Positions 37,172-47,366 of a DNA stretch of 64,000 nt are shown piece after piece. This stretch comes from Pseudaquabacterium pictum. Lineage in GTDB: Bacteria > Pseudomonadota > Gammaproteobacteria > Burkholderiales > Burkholderiaceae_C. The position numbers were made by a program, and so were the translations under genes. The notes beneath the pieces are model-generated. The model did not search any database. It was given only the letters and a program-made list of their open reading frames with translations, and had not been told where the DNA came from. The stretch is taken from the NCBI RefSeq assembly GCF_005403045.1, contig NZ_BJCL01000016.1, positions 60,597-124,596 of the forward strand, in the 5' to 3' direction. Every line of letters begins with the position of its first letter. Position 1 is the first letter of the stretch.

Positions 37172-37885
37172 ATGACCGACCCCACCAGTGCCTTCGCCAA
37201 GATGGTGCCGGGCTTCGACTTCCTGCAGGGCCTGGTGAAGAACGCCGGCGCCGCCATGCCCGGCGTCGGCCAGTGGATCGCCCCGACGCTGGACCCGGAA
37301 GAGCTGGACAAGCGCATCAACGACCTGCGCACCGTGCAGTTCTGGTTGGAGCAGAACGCCCGCATGCTGGGCGCCACCATCCAGGCGCTGGAGGTGCAGC
37401 GGATGACGCTGAGCACGCTGAAGACGATGAACGTGTCCTTCGGCGACCTGACCGAATCCCTGAAGATCCGCCTGCCGGCCGAGGCACCCGAGCCGGTGGC
37501 CGTGGCGCCGGCCCCCGCGCCGCCGCCTGCACCGGCACCGGCGCCAGCCGCCGCCGTCGCGCCCGAGGTGCCGCCCGGCGTGATCGACCCGATGCAATGG
37601 TGGGGCGCGCTGACCCAGCAGTTCACCCAGCTGGCCGCCAACGCCATGCAGGAAGGCGCCACCGACAGCGCCCGCAACCTGGCCGGCAACCTGGTCAAGC
37701 AGGGGCTGGACGCCGCCAGCGAGACCTTCCGCCAGGCTGCGGCCATGCCGGTGGCGGTGGCCAAGACCGCCGGCGCCGCCGCGCAGAAGCTGGGTGGCCG
37801 GCCGGCCGCCGCAGCGAAGAAGGCGCCCGCCGCCAAGCCGGCGGCCCGCAAGGCCGCCCGCCGGCCGGCCGCCAAGACCCGCTGA
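37172..37885 (+). CDS. phaM: PhaM-like polyhydroxybutyrate granule/nucleoid-linking protein
   Basis: 237 residues. The N-terminal part (about 1-105) has the PhaM-type segment DPEELDKRINDLRTVQFWLE and a helix-rich region. A Pro/Ala-rich linker (about 108-135) and a second helical part follow. The C-terminus is Lys/Ala/Pro-rich (AAKKAPAAKPAARKAARRPA), like histone H1 tails. In Cupriavidus PhaM activates PHB synthase and tethers granules to DNA through such a tail. Start supported by AGGAG six bases upstream of the ATG. It stands next to a FIST gene, 34 bases apart. Assignment rests on architecture plus the N-terminal motif. Confidence 0.75.
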   Translation: MTDPTSAFAKMVPGFDFLQGLVKNAGAAMPGVGQWIAPTLDPEELDKRINDLRTVQFWLEQNARMLGATIQALEVQRMTLSTLKTMNVSFGDLTESLKIRLPAEAPEPVAVAPAPAPPPAPAPAPAAAVAPEVPPGVIDPMQWWGALTQQFTQLAANAMQEGATDSARNLAGNLVKQGLDAASETFRQAAAMPVAVAKTAGAAAQKLGGRPAAAAKKAPAAKPAARKAARRPAAKTR

Positions 37886-37919
37886 TCCTGTCTCCCCGAA
37901 CCACTTGAACCGCAGCACC

Positions 37920-39128
37920 ATGCAGGCCTTCATCGTCGGCCATGCCACCCACCCCGATGGCCACATGGCCCTGGCCCTGGCCGCCGCCCAGGTGGAGGCA
38001 CGCCGCGCCGCGCGCCAGCCGGCCTTCCTGCCCACGCTGGGCCTGGTCTACCTGACCGATGCGCTGGCGCCGCAGGCCGACGCCCTGCTGGCCGAGCTGC
38101 AGCAGCGCTGGCCCGGCGTGCACTGGGCCGGCACGGTGGGCGTGGGCGTGCTGGCCGGCGGCGTGGAGTACATCGACGAGCCGGCCCTGGTGCTGATGCT
38201 GTGCAACCTGCCGCCGGCCAGCTTCCGGCTGTTCAGCGGCCGGCTGCCGATGCCCGCCGGCTGGGCCGACAGCGCCCTGGTGCATGCCGATCCGGCCACG
38301 CACGACCTGGACGACCTGCTGCTGGAACTGGCCGGCCGCACCGGCAGCGGCTACCTGTTCGGCGGCCTCACCGCGTCGCGCAGCCGCCGGCTGCACATCG
38401 CCGACGGCGTGTTCGAGGGCGGCCTGTCGGGCGTGGCCTTCCTGGCCCATGAGCCGTCGGACCCGGTGCCGGCGCCGCGGCTGGTCTCGCGCGTCACCCA
38501 GGGCTGCCAGCCGCTGGGGCCCACCCGCCAGGTGACGGCGGCCGACGGCAACCTGGCGCTCACGCTCGATGGCCAGCCGGCGCTGGCGCTGCTGCTCGAT
38601 GAGCTGCAGGTCAGCCTGCAGCAGCCGCAGCGGGCGATGGCGGCGCTGCGCGGCACCCTGGTGGGGTTGACCGATGGCGGCGATGCGGCGCTGAACCGCG
38701 GCGGCCAGTTCGGCAGCGACACCCGGGTGCGCCACCTGATCGGCATCGACCCCGGCCGCCAGGGCATCGCCGTGGCCGAGCACCTGCAGCTGGGCCAGCA
38801 GTTCGCCTTCTGCCGGCGCGACGTGGCCGGCGCCCGGCGCGACCTGGTGCGCATCTGCGCCGAGATCCGCGAGGAGATCGAATCCGCCGCCGAGGCGCAG
38901 CCGGCTGCCGGCGGCGGGCCGCCGCCGGTGCCGCGCATCGTCGGCGCGCTGTATGTCTCCTGCTCGGGCCGCGGCGGGCCGCACTTCGGCGCGCCGTCGG
39001 CCGAGGCGCAGATCGTGCAGCATGCGCTGGGCGATGTGCCGCTGGTGGGCTTCTTCGCCGGTGGCGAGATCGCCCGCCACCACCTTTACGGCTACACCGG
39101 CGTGCTGACCGTCTTCACCGCGGTGTAG
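37920..39128 (+). CDS. FIST-domain sensory protein
   Basis: 402 residues covering FIST N (about 25-215) and FIST C (about 225-390) domains, a sensor module thought to bind small ligands such as amino acids. Recognisable stretches are WAGTVGVGVLAGGVEY, SGYLFGGLTASRSR, CSGRGGPHFG and GFFAGGEIARHHLYGYTGVL. No kinase, cyclase or methyl-acceptor domain is attached and none is adjacent. It starts 34 bases after the PhaM-like gene and ends with a 14-base overlap with the convergent regulator gene. Function unknown. Confidence 0.85.
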   Translation: MQAFIVGHATHPDGHMALALAAAQVEARRAARQPAFLPTLGLVYLTDALAPQADALLAELQQRWPGVHWAGTVGVGVLAGGVEYIDEPALVLMLCNLPPASFRLFSGRLPMPAGWADSALVHADPATHDLDDLLLELAGRTGSGYLFGGLTASRSRRLHIADGVFEGGLSGVAFLAHEPSDPVPAPRLVSRVTQGCQPLGPTRQVTAADGNLALTLDGQPALALLLDELQVSLQQPQRAMAALRGTLVGLTDGGDAALNRGGQFGSDTRVRHLIGIDPGRQGIAVAEHLQLGQQFAFCRRDVAGARRDLVRICAEIREEIESAAEAQPAAGGGPPPVPRIVGALYVSCSGRGGPHFGAPSAEAQIVQHALGDVPLVGFFAGGEIARHHLYGYTGVLTVFTAV

Positions 39129-42072
39129 CCGCGCCAGCCGGCGGCCAGGTGCGCCAGGCCTGGTGGCGCGCCGCCAGGCCCTGCAGGCCCAGCCGGTCGA
39201 CCAGCGCGCCGGCCTCGGCCCGGCGGGCCTGGCCCGCAACGGGGTCGTCCAGCGCATCGGCTTGCAGCAGCCAGGCCTCGGCCAGCGCTTCCTGCAGGCC
39301 GGCGGCCTGGGCCACCGCCGCCATCTCGGCCGCGGCAGCGGCAGCGCCCGTGCGGTCGCCGGCGGACCAGGCCCGATCGGCCGCGGCGCGGGCCCGGCGC
39401 CACTGCACCAGCGGGTGGTGGCTGCGTGCGCCCGCGTCCTGCAACCGCTGCAGGGCCGCAGCGTCGGCTGGCCGGCCCAGGGCACAGGCGGCCTGCACCT
39501 GGGCCAGCGCCAGCTGGCTCAGGCGCAGCGGCTCGGGGGTGGCGGCCAGCAGTGGTGCGGCAGCGTCCAGCGCCTGCTGCGCCTCGGCGGCCCGGCCCCA
39601 TTGCAGCAGCAGGCGGGCGCGGCGCACCAGGGCCTCGGCTTCGAAGCCGGGGCTGGACTGCTCACGCGCCATGGCGAGCGCCCGCTGCAGCGCGGCATCG
39701 GCCTCGCCATGGCGGCCGGCGCTGGTCAGCACCAGGCCCAGCACCAGCAGCGACAGCGTCTCGGTGTGGGCCACGCCGGCCCAGCTCTGCAGGCTGCGGC
39801 GGGCCATGGTCTCGGCCTCGCCGATGCGGCCCAGGGCCTGCAGCATCACCGCCAGGTCGTTCTCCACCGTGATGCCGCGGCAGTAGTCGGGGTGCAGGTC
39901 CAGCAGCCGGGCCAGCGCATCGTGCGCGGCCTGCACCTGACCGCCGAACCAGTGGATCTGGCCCTCGTAGCTGAGGAGCGTGGGACGCCGCGGCGCCAGC
40001 GCGCGCAGTTGCGCCAGCAGGGCCCAGGCGCCGGGGATGTCGGGCGCGCGCATGGCCAGCTCGATCAGCACCTCCAGCGCATCCACCTGCTCGGACGAGG
40101 GCAGCGCGGGCAGCAGCTGGCGCAGCCGCCCGGCATGCTGGCCGGCGCGGGCGATGTCGCCGGCGAACACCCGGTTGTCGACCAGGGCGGCCAGGGCCCG
40201 GCCTTCGATGTGGCGGCGCTGGGCGGCATCCGCCACCGCGCCCAGCTGGGCCAGCACCGCGTCCAGCGCGGTCTGGCCGCGGGCCAGGTCGTCGAACAGG
40301 TCGCAGGCGGCCAGCTCCAGCCGCGCGCGCAGGGCCTGGGTGGCATCCAGCGAGTCGTCGGCCACGGTGCGCCATTGCGCCCGGGCCTCATCGAAGCGGC
40401 CGCGGGCCTTGAGCTGCTCGGCGCCGCGGTGCTGCCAGGCCAGCGCGGTCTGCGGCTCGCCGGCGGCCTGCCAGTGGCTGGCGATGCCCAGCGCATCGGC
40501 CTCGGGCTGGCCGGCCAGCCACAGCGCGGCATGGCGGTGCAGCGCCTGGCGCTGGGCCAGCGGCAGGGCATCGGCCACGGTCTGGCGGATCAGGTCATGC
40601 CGGCAGGCCAGGCCGGCGCCGGTGTCGCCCAGCAGGCCGCTGGCCACCGCCAGCGGGCCGGCGGCCGCCCAGTCGGCGTCGCTGGTGCTGCCGGGCATGT
40701 CGCCGGCGGCGGCCGGCGGGCGCAGCGCCGCCGCCGGCACCGGCTGCACGAACACCGCTGCCGCCTGCACCGCCTGGCGCACCGCCGCCGGCTGGGCCTG
40801 CAGCCGCGCCAGCACCAGGCGCGCCACCCGGGCGCCGGTGGGGCCGGCCGCGTCGACACCGCTCATGCCGGCGGCCACCAGCTCGCCCAGCAGGAAGGCA
40901 TTGCCACCGCTGAGCGCATGCAGCCGGTCCAGCGCCTCGGCATTGAAGGCCTGGGCGGGCCAGCGGGCGGCGCAGGCATCGGCCAGCGCGGTGCGCGACA
41001 GGGGCGGCACGGCCAGCTCCTCCAGCCGCACGGCACTGCGCAGCGCGTCCAGCGCCTGGGCCAGCGCCGGGCCGATGGCATGGGTGCGTGCCGCCGCGCG
41101 CCAGGGCAGGCGGCCGCTGTGGGCCAGCATCAGCAGCCAGTCGACGGTGGCGCTGTCGCACCACTGCAGGTCGTCGACCAGGAGCACCGGCGCGAGCGAT
41201 TCGAACGCGCGCGCCAGGGCTTCGGCCAGGCGGGTCTGGGCGGTCAGCGCGTCCAGCGGCGGCAGGGGTTCGTCGGGCGCCAGGTCGGGCAGCAGGCGGG
41301 CCAGGTCGAGCCGGTAGGGCCGCAGCGGGTGCTGCGGCTCGCGCAGCCAGCGCGCCAGGCTGTCCAGATGCGGGCGCAGCGCATCGAGCAGCGGGCGGTA
41401 GGGCATGCCGTGCAGGCCCTCCAGCCCGCGCAGGCAGGGCGCCTGGGGCCAGGCAGCGCGCAGCAGCGTGGTCTTGCCGGCGCCGGGCTCGCCCAGCAGC
41501 AGCAGCGCCGGGCTGGGGCTGGCCAGCAGGCGCTGCCACTCGGCCTGGCGGCCGGGCGGGGCGGCGGTCTGCGCCAGCGCGGCGGCCGGCGCGGTGGCCG
41601 GGGCGGGCACCAGGCCGCGGCGGCCGGCCTGCAGCCAGTCGGCCTGCAGCTGCTGGGCGGTGTCGTCGCACCACTGGACGAAGCCGTCGTAGCCGGGCAG
41701 GCGCCAGCCCTGCAGCCACTGCGCCGGACTCAGCCGCGCCAGCAGCGCGGCATCGCCGCTGGCCTGGGCGGCGCGCAGCTGGGCCAGGTCGGTGGGCAGG
41801 GCCAGGCGCAGGCGGGCGCGCTCGCCTTGCAGCGCATCGGCCAGGCCCCAGGTGGTGAGCAGCTTGCGGGCGCGGTTGAGGTTGGTGCGCAGGTGGTGCA
41901 GCGCATCGGCGGGCGCGGCGTCGGGCCAGAACACCGCGGCCAGCTGCTCGCGGGTCATCCAGCCACCCTGGGTGGCCAGCACCACCAGCAGCGCGGCCGG
42001 CAGGGTCAGCGGCAGCGGCTGGGGCGGCTGGTCTTCAGGGGCCCAGGCGGGCGAGTGCAGCAGGTACAGCAT
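39115..42072 (-). CDS. Large transcriptional regulator: winged helix, AAA ATPase and TPR-like repeats
   Basis: 985 residues. The N-terminus (about 20-95) looks like a winged-helix domain with ATQGGWMTREQLAAVFWPD and HHLRTNLNRARKLL, as in BTAD/SARP-type regulators. A STAND-like ATPase follows, with Walker A GEPGAGKT (194-201) and Walker B VLLVDD (296-301). The C-terminal half (about 520-980) is Ala/Leu-rich helical repeats. Such proteins switch on ligand or partner binding, like MalT. Start is the ATG at 42072; upstream frame lies in the gap to the PEP-CTERM gene. It follows that gene on the same strand by 80 bases and is probably co-transcribed with it. Targets unknown. A second protein of the same build is encoded at 55759-59022. 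Confidence 0.82.
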   Translation of the reverse strand: MLYLLHSPAWAPEDQPPQPLPLTLPAALLVVLATQGGWMTREQLAAVFWPDAAPADALHHLRTNLNRARKLLTTWGLADALQGERARLRLALPTDLAQLRAAQASGDAALLARLSPAQWLQGWRLPGYDGFVQWCDDTAQQLQADWLQAGRRGLVPAPATAPAAALAQTAAPPGRQAEWQRLLASPSPALLLLGEPGAGKTTLLRAAWPQAPCLRGLEGLHGMPYRPLLDALRPHLDSLARWLREPQHPLRPYRLDLARLLPDLAPDEPLPPLDALTAQTRLAEALARAFESLAPVLLVDDLQWCDSATVDWLLMLAHSGRLPWRAAARTHAIGPALAQALDALRSAVRLEELAVPPLSRTALADACAARWPAQAFNAEALDRLHALSGGNAFLLGELVAAGMSGVDAAGPTGARVARLVLARLQAQPAAVRQAVQAAAVFVQPVPAAALRPPAAAGDMPGSTSDADWAAAGPLAVASGLLGDTGAGLACRHDLIRQTVADALPLAQRQALHRHAALWLAGQPEADALGIASHWQAAGEPQTALAWQHRGAEQLKARGRFDEARAQWRTVADDSLDATQALRARLELAACDLFDDLARGQTALDAVLAQLGAVADAAQRRHIEGRALAALVDNRVFAGDIARAGQHAGRLRQLLPALPSSEQVDALEVLIELAMRAPDIPGAWALLAQLRALAPRRPTLLSYEGQIHWFGGQVQAAHDALARLLDLHPDYCRGITVENDLAVMLQALGRIGEAETMARRSLQSWAGVAHTETLSLLVLGLVLTSAGRHGEADAALQRALAMAREQSSPGFEAEALVRRARLLLQWGRAAEAQQALDAAAPLLAATPEPLRLSQLALAQVQAACALGRPADAAALQRLQDAGARSHHPLVQWRRARAAADRAWSAGDRTGAAAAAAEMAAVAQAAGLQEALAEAWLLQADALDDPVAGQARRAEAGALVDRLGLQGLAARHQAWRTWPPAGAATPR

Positions 42073-42152
42073 GGCGGACCGCAGTGTCGCTGCAGTGGTG
42101 CCGGGCGGGCGCCGCGCAGGCGCCATGGGCGGCGCGGCGGTGCCGCCGCCGA

Positions 42153-42857
42153 TCACGCCGGCTGGCGCCCGGCGCGGCGCCCGGCGCGGCGGTTCGCCAG
42201 GCCCACCAGCGCTGCACCGGCAAGCGCCAGCGCCCAGGTGGCGGGCTCGGGCACCGCCGCCGCGACGCCGAAGACATCGATCTCCCGGTAGCCGGCAAAG
42301 CCGTAGTCCAGCCCGTCGTTGAAGGCGAAGCGCAGGCTGTGCACCTGCCGGGCCAGCACGCCGCTGCTGTCAGTGAGCAGCACGCGGGTGTTGGTGTTGC
42401 CGCCGGGTGTGGTGGCATTGAAGAACACCGTGGCCAGCGGGAGAAAGCGCAGCGGATCGGCCACCGTGGCGTACGACAGCGTGTAGGCCTGGCCGCCGCG
42501 GTTGCCGTCCCAGCCGGCATGGGTGGCGATCGCCGTGATGTCCTGGCCCAGACCGGTGCCGGCCTGCAGGATGAAGGTGGCGGTGTTGCTGCCGTCGGCG
42601 GTGGCCGCCTCGCCGCCCGGGCCCTGGAAGCCCTGGCCGCCGTAGATGCCGTTGGCCAGCGCCGCGGCGCCCGCGGTGCCGGTGCGGGCAAAGTCGCCGG
42701 TGAACTGGCTGCCCGCCAGCGCCGTCTGCAGCAGATCGTCGGCGGCGACGGTGAAGCCGAGGTTCGCCTGTTGCTGGGTGGTGATCTGCACGGTGGCGTG
42801 GGCGTCGAGGGTCAGCAGACCGAGCGTCGAGAGCGTCAGGCAGGCGAGGTGGCGCAT
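42153..42857 (-). CDS. PEP-CTERM exported protein
   Basis: 234 residues with a signal peptide (MRHLACLTLS..., cut near DAHA at 21). The C-terminal sorting signal has VPEPATWALALAGAAL, a short hydrophobic stretch and an Arg-rich end (NRRAGRRAG), so it is processed by an exosortase, not seen here. The mature part is beta-rich and low in charge, with no enzyme motif. Such proteins are usually tied to exopolysaccharide and biofilm matrix. The gene lies directly upstream of the large regulator. Confidence 0.88.
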   Translation of the reverse strand: MRHLACLTLSTLGLLTLDAHATVQITTQQQANLGFTVAADDLLQTALAGSQFTGDFARTGTAGAAALANGIYGGQGFQGPGGEAATADGSNTATFILQAGTGLGQDITAIATHAGWDGNRGGQAYTLSYATVADPLRFLPLATVFFNATTPGGNTNTRVLLTDSSGVLARQVHSLRFAFNDGLDYGFAGYREIDVFGVAAAVPEPATWALALAGAALVGLANRRAGRRAGRQPA

Positions 42858-43016
42858 GAAGGGGCGGTTCCGGTGGGTGGGTGACAGACAGGCGGATCGT
42901 CGGCCCGCAGCGTCTCCGCGCCGTCTCCGCCGCTGGCCCGGGCACCCCCGCGGTTGTGGGGGCGCGGGCGCGGTCGGACCCGCGGCGTACAGTGGGCGGA
43001 CCGCGCCCCATCGCCG

Positions 43017-43907
43017 ATGCCCCCGATCCGCATCCCGCCCATCCACTGCCTGCAGGCCTTCGAGGCCCTGGCGCGGCTGCGCAGCGTGACGCTGGCCGCC
43101 GAGGAACTGCATGTGACGCCCAGCGCGGTGAGCCACCGCATGCGCCAGCTGGAGACGCTGCTGGGCACGCGGCTGTTCGCCCGCAGCGACTTCACGCCCA
43201 GCGCCGACGGTCAGGCCTACCTGGTGCAGGTGCGCCAGGGCCTGCAGGTGCTGGCCCAGATGCCCGGCCACCGCCAGGCCGCGCCCAGCGCCGCGCGGCT
43301 GCGGCTGGCGGTGACGCCGACCTTCTCGCGCGCCATCCTGATGCCGCGGCTGGCCGCCTTCCGCCGCGCCTGGCCCGAGGTGGACCTGGTGCTGCAGGTG
43401 GCCATCCCGCTGCTGGACGTGAAGGCCGAGGAGGCCGACCTGGAGGTGCGATTCGGCACCGGGCCCTACCCCGGCGTGGAGCAGGTGCGCATCCTCAGCG
43501 ACGATGTCTGCCCGGTCTGCAGCCCCGACTACGCCATCGAGGCCGGCCCGTTCCCGCGGCATTTCGAGACCGCCGACGAGGTGGCCCGCGCCCGGCTGAT
43601 CCGCAGCCCGCTGGTGCCCTGGAGCGTGTGGTTCCAGGCCTGCAACATCCACCTGCCCGAACCGCACGAAGGCGCGCAGTTCAACGACGTGGGCCTGATG
43701 CTGGACGCCGCGGCGGCCGGCTTCGGCGTGGCGCTCACCCGGCCCAAGCTGGCCGCCGCCTGGCTGGACAGCGGCCGGCTGCTGCGGCTGTCGCCGCGCA
43801 GCGTGCCGTCGCCGTTCCACCACTTCCTGTGCTGGAAGCCGGGCACGCTGGCGCGCTGGGAATGCGCCGCCTTCGTCGACTGGCTGACGGCCTCGCTGCA
43901 GGCCTGA
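43017..43907 (+). CDS. LysR-family transcriptional regulator (GcvA-like)
   Basis: 296 residues. The helix-turn-helix is at about 21-44 (SVTLAAEELHVTPSAVSHRM), followed by the LysR linker helix and a periplasmic-binding-protein-like effector domain (about 90-290). PPIHCLQAFEALARL at the N-terminus is typical of the GcvA/AmpR branch. Start is the ATG after CGCCG; there is no good ribosome binding site. It is encoded in the same direction as the lactate permease, 181 bases before it, and may control the lldP-glc operon. Its effector could be lactate or glycolate, which is inference. Confidence 0.85.
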   Translation: MPPIRIPPIHCLQAFEALARLRSVTLAAEELHVTPSAVSHRMRQLETLLGTRLFARSDFTPSADGQAYLVQVRQGLQVLAQMPGHRQAAPSAARLRLAVTPTFSRAILMPRLAAFRRAWPEVDLVLQVAIPLLDVKAEEADLEVRFGTGPYPGVEQVRILSDDVCPVCSPDYAIEAGPFPRHFETADEVARARLIRSPLVPWSVWFQACNIHLPEPHEGAQFNDVGLMLDAAAAGFGVALTRPKLAAAWLDSGRLLRLSPRSVPSPFHHFLCWKPGTLARWECAAFVDWLTASLQA

Positions 43908-44088
43908 GCCGCGCGGCACGGCTGACGCGGGCCTGACGGCCTGAAATCTCCTCACGCCGCGGCGCAGTGAATTTCACGCGCCGCCGCTCCCCCGTCGGCA
44001 CCATGCGCAGCGACGAGGTGCAGCGCCCGCTGCAGGCATGCCGGTGGTCCCCGACAGAGGTGGCCCAGGCGCACACGAGGAGACATCC
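43908..44088. other. Control region before the lactate/glycolate operon
   Basis: 181 bases between the LysR gene and lldP. It holds the long palindrome at 43959-43984. The ribosome binding site GAGGAG (44079-44084) lies just before the ATG of lldP. No T-run terminator is seen after the LysR gene. Confidence 0.5.
43959..43984. promoter_or_regulatory. Long palindrome upstream of lldP
   Basis: Arms GCGGCGC and GCGCCGC flank GTGAATTTCAC, which is itself a palindrome (GTGAA/TTCAC). A single extra A lies in the left arm. The total is a 12-bp stem over 26 bases. It lies 105 bases before the lldP start and is the strongest operator candidate of the glycolate/lactate operon. Confidence 0.5.
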
Positions 44089-45750
<1,662 letters not shown>

Positions 45751-45843
45751 TTGCATGCCACCCGGGTGCAGGTGGCTTGCAGCCGGGTCGCCAATGCCGG
45801 GCGTGAAACTGCTTACAGTGCAGCCCAGCCACCAGGAGACACC

Positions 45844-47364
45844 ATGAACGCCCCGACGCCGGCCGCCGCCCTGGCCGAGCCGGCCCACGCTGACGCCGCC
45901 CAGCGCACCGCCCGCCAGCAGCAGGTGGTGGCGGCCCTGCGCGGCCTGCTGCCGGCCCATGCGCTGCTGCACCACCGCGAGGACACCGTGCCCTACGAGT
46001 GCGACGGCCTCACCGCCTACCGCGCCCTGCCGCTGGCCGTGGCCCTGCCCGAGACGGAAGCCCAGGTGGCCGCGGTGCTGAAGGCCTGCCACGCCATCGG
46101 CGTGCCGGTGGTGGCACGCGGCGCGGGCACCGGCCTGAGCGGTGGCGCCATGCCGCACGAGCTGGGCGTGGTGCTGTCGCTGGCCAAGTTCAACCGCATC
46201 CTGAAGGTCGACCCATTCAGCCGCACGGCGGTGGTGCAGTGCGGCGTGCGCAACCTGGCCATCAGCGAGGCCGCCGCGCCGCACGGCCTGTACTACGCAC
46301 CCGACCCCAGCAGCCAGATCGCCTGCACCATCGGCGGCAACGTGGCCGAGAACTCCGGCGGCGTGCACTGCCTGAAGTACGGCCTGACGGTGCACAACGT
46401 GCTGCGGGTGCGCAGCTTCACCGCCGAGGGCGAGCCGGTGGAGTTCGGCAGCGAGGCGCTCGATGGCGCCGGCCTCGACCTGCTGGCGGTGGTGATCGGC
46501 AGCGAAGGCATGCTGGCGGTGACCACCGAGGTCACCGTCCGGCTCACGCCCAAGCCGCAGCTGGCGCGCTGCATCATGGCCAGCTTCGGCGACATCCGCG
46601 ACGCCGGCAACGCGGTGGCCGCAGTGATTGCCGCCGGCATCATCCCGGCCGGGCTGGAGATGATGGACAAGCCGATGACCGCCGCGGTGGAAGACTTCGT
46701 GCACGCCGGCTACGACCTGGATGCCGCCGCCATCCTGCTGTGCGAGAGCGACGGCACGCCGGAAGAGGTGGAAGAAGAGATCGGTCGCATGCTCGCGGTG
46801 CTGGAAGATTGCGGCGCCACCCGGCTGCAGGTCAGCGAGAGCGAGGCCCAGCGGCTGAAGTTCTGGAGCGGCCGCAAGAACGCCTTCCCGGCCAGCGGCC
46901 GCATCAGTCCCGACTATATGTGCATGGACTCGACCATCCCGCGCAAGCGGCTGGCCGACATCCTGATCGCCATCGCCGAAATGGAGAAGAAGTACGACCT
47001 GCGCTGCTGCAACGTCTTCCATGCGGGCGACGGCAACCTGCACCCGCTGATCCTGTTCGATGCGAACGACCCGGATCAACTGCACCGCTGCGAGCTGTTC
47101 GGCGCCGACATCCTGGAGACCAGCGTGGCCCTGGGCGGCACCGTCACCGGCGAGCATGGCGTGGGCGTGGAGAAGCTCAGCAGCATGTGCGTGCAGTTCA
47201 GCCCCGCCGAGCGCGAACAGATGTTCGGCGTCAAGCGCGCGTTCGATGCCGCCGGCACGCTGAACCCGGGCAAGGTGATCCCGACGCTGCACCGCTGCGC
47301 CGAGTACGGCCGCATGCATGTGAAGAAGGGGCTGCTGCCCTTCCCCGAGCTGGAGCGGTTCTGA
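45844..47364 (+). CDS. glcD: Glycolate oxidase FAD subunit GlcD
   Basis: 506 residues. FAD-linked oxidase of the VAO/PCMH fold that oxidises glycolate (or D-lactate) to glyoxylate with GlcE and GlcF at the membrane. The FAD-binding region has GAGTGLSGGAMP and TIGGNVAENSGGVHCLKYG. The C-terminal cap has CNVFHAGDGNLHPLI and TVTGEHGVGVEKL, typical of GlcD/D-lactate dehydrogenases. Start ATG at 45844 follows AGGAG five bases upstream. The gap to lldP is 93 bases and to glcE two bases. The presence of separate glcE and glcF supports GlcD rather than a stand-alone D-lactate dehydrogenase. Confidence 0.95.
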   Translation: MNAPTPAAALAEPAHADAAQRTARQQQVVAALRGLLPAHALLHHREDTVPYECDGLTAYRALPLAVALPETEAQVAAVLKACHAIGVPVVARGAGTGLSGGAMPHELGVVLSLAKFNRILKVDPFSRTAVVQCGVRNLAISEAAAPHGLYYAPDPSSQIACTIGGNVAENSGGVHCLKYGLTVHNVLRVRSFTAEGEPVEFGSEALDGAGLDLLAVVIGSEGMLAVTTEVTVRLTPKPQLARCIMASFGDIRDAGNAVAAVIAAGIIPAGLEMMDKPMTAAVEDFVHAGYDLDAAAILLCESDGTPEEVEEEIGRMLAVLEDCGATRLQVSESEAQRLKFWSGRKNAFPASGRISPDYMCMDSTIPRKRLADILIAIAEMEKKYDLRCCNVFHAGDGNLHPLILFDANDPDQLHRCELFGADILETSVALGGTVTGEHGVGVEKLSSMCVQFSPAEREQMFGVKRAFDAAGTLNPGKVIPTLHRCAEYGRMHVKKGLLPFPELERF

Positions 47365-47366
47365 CG

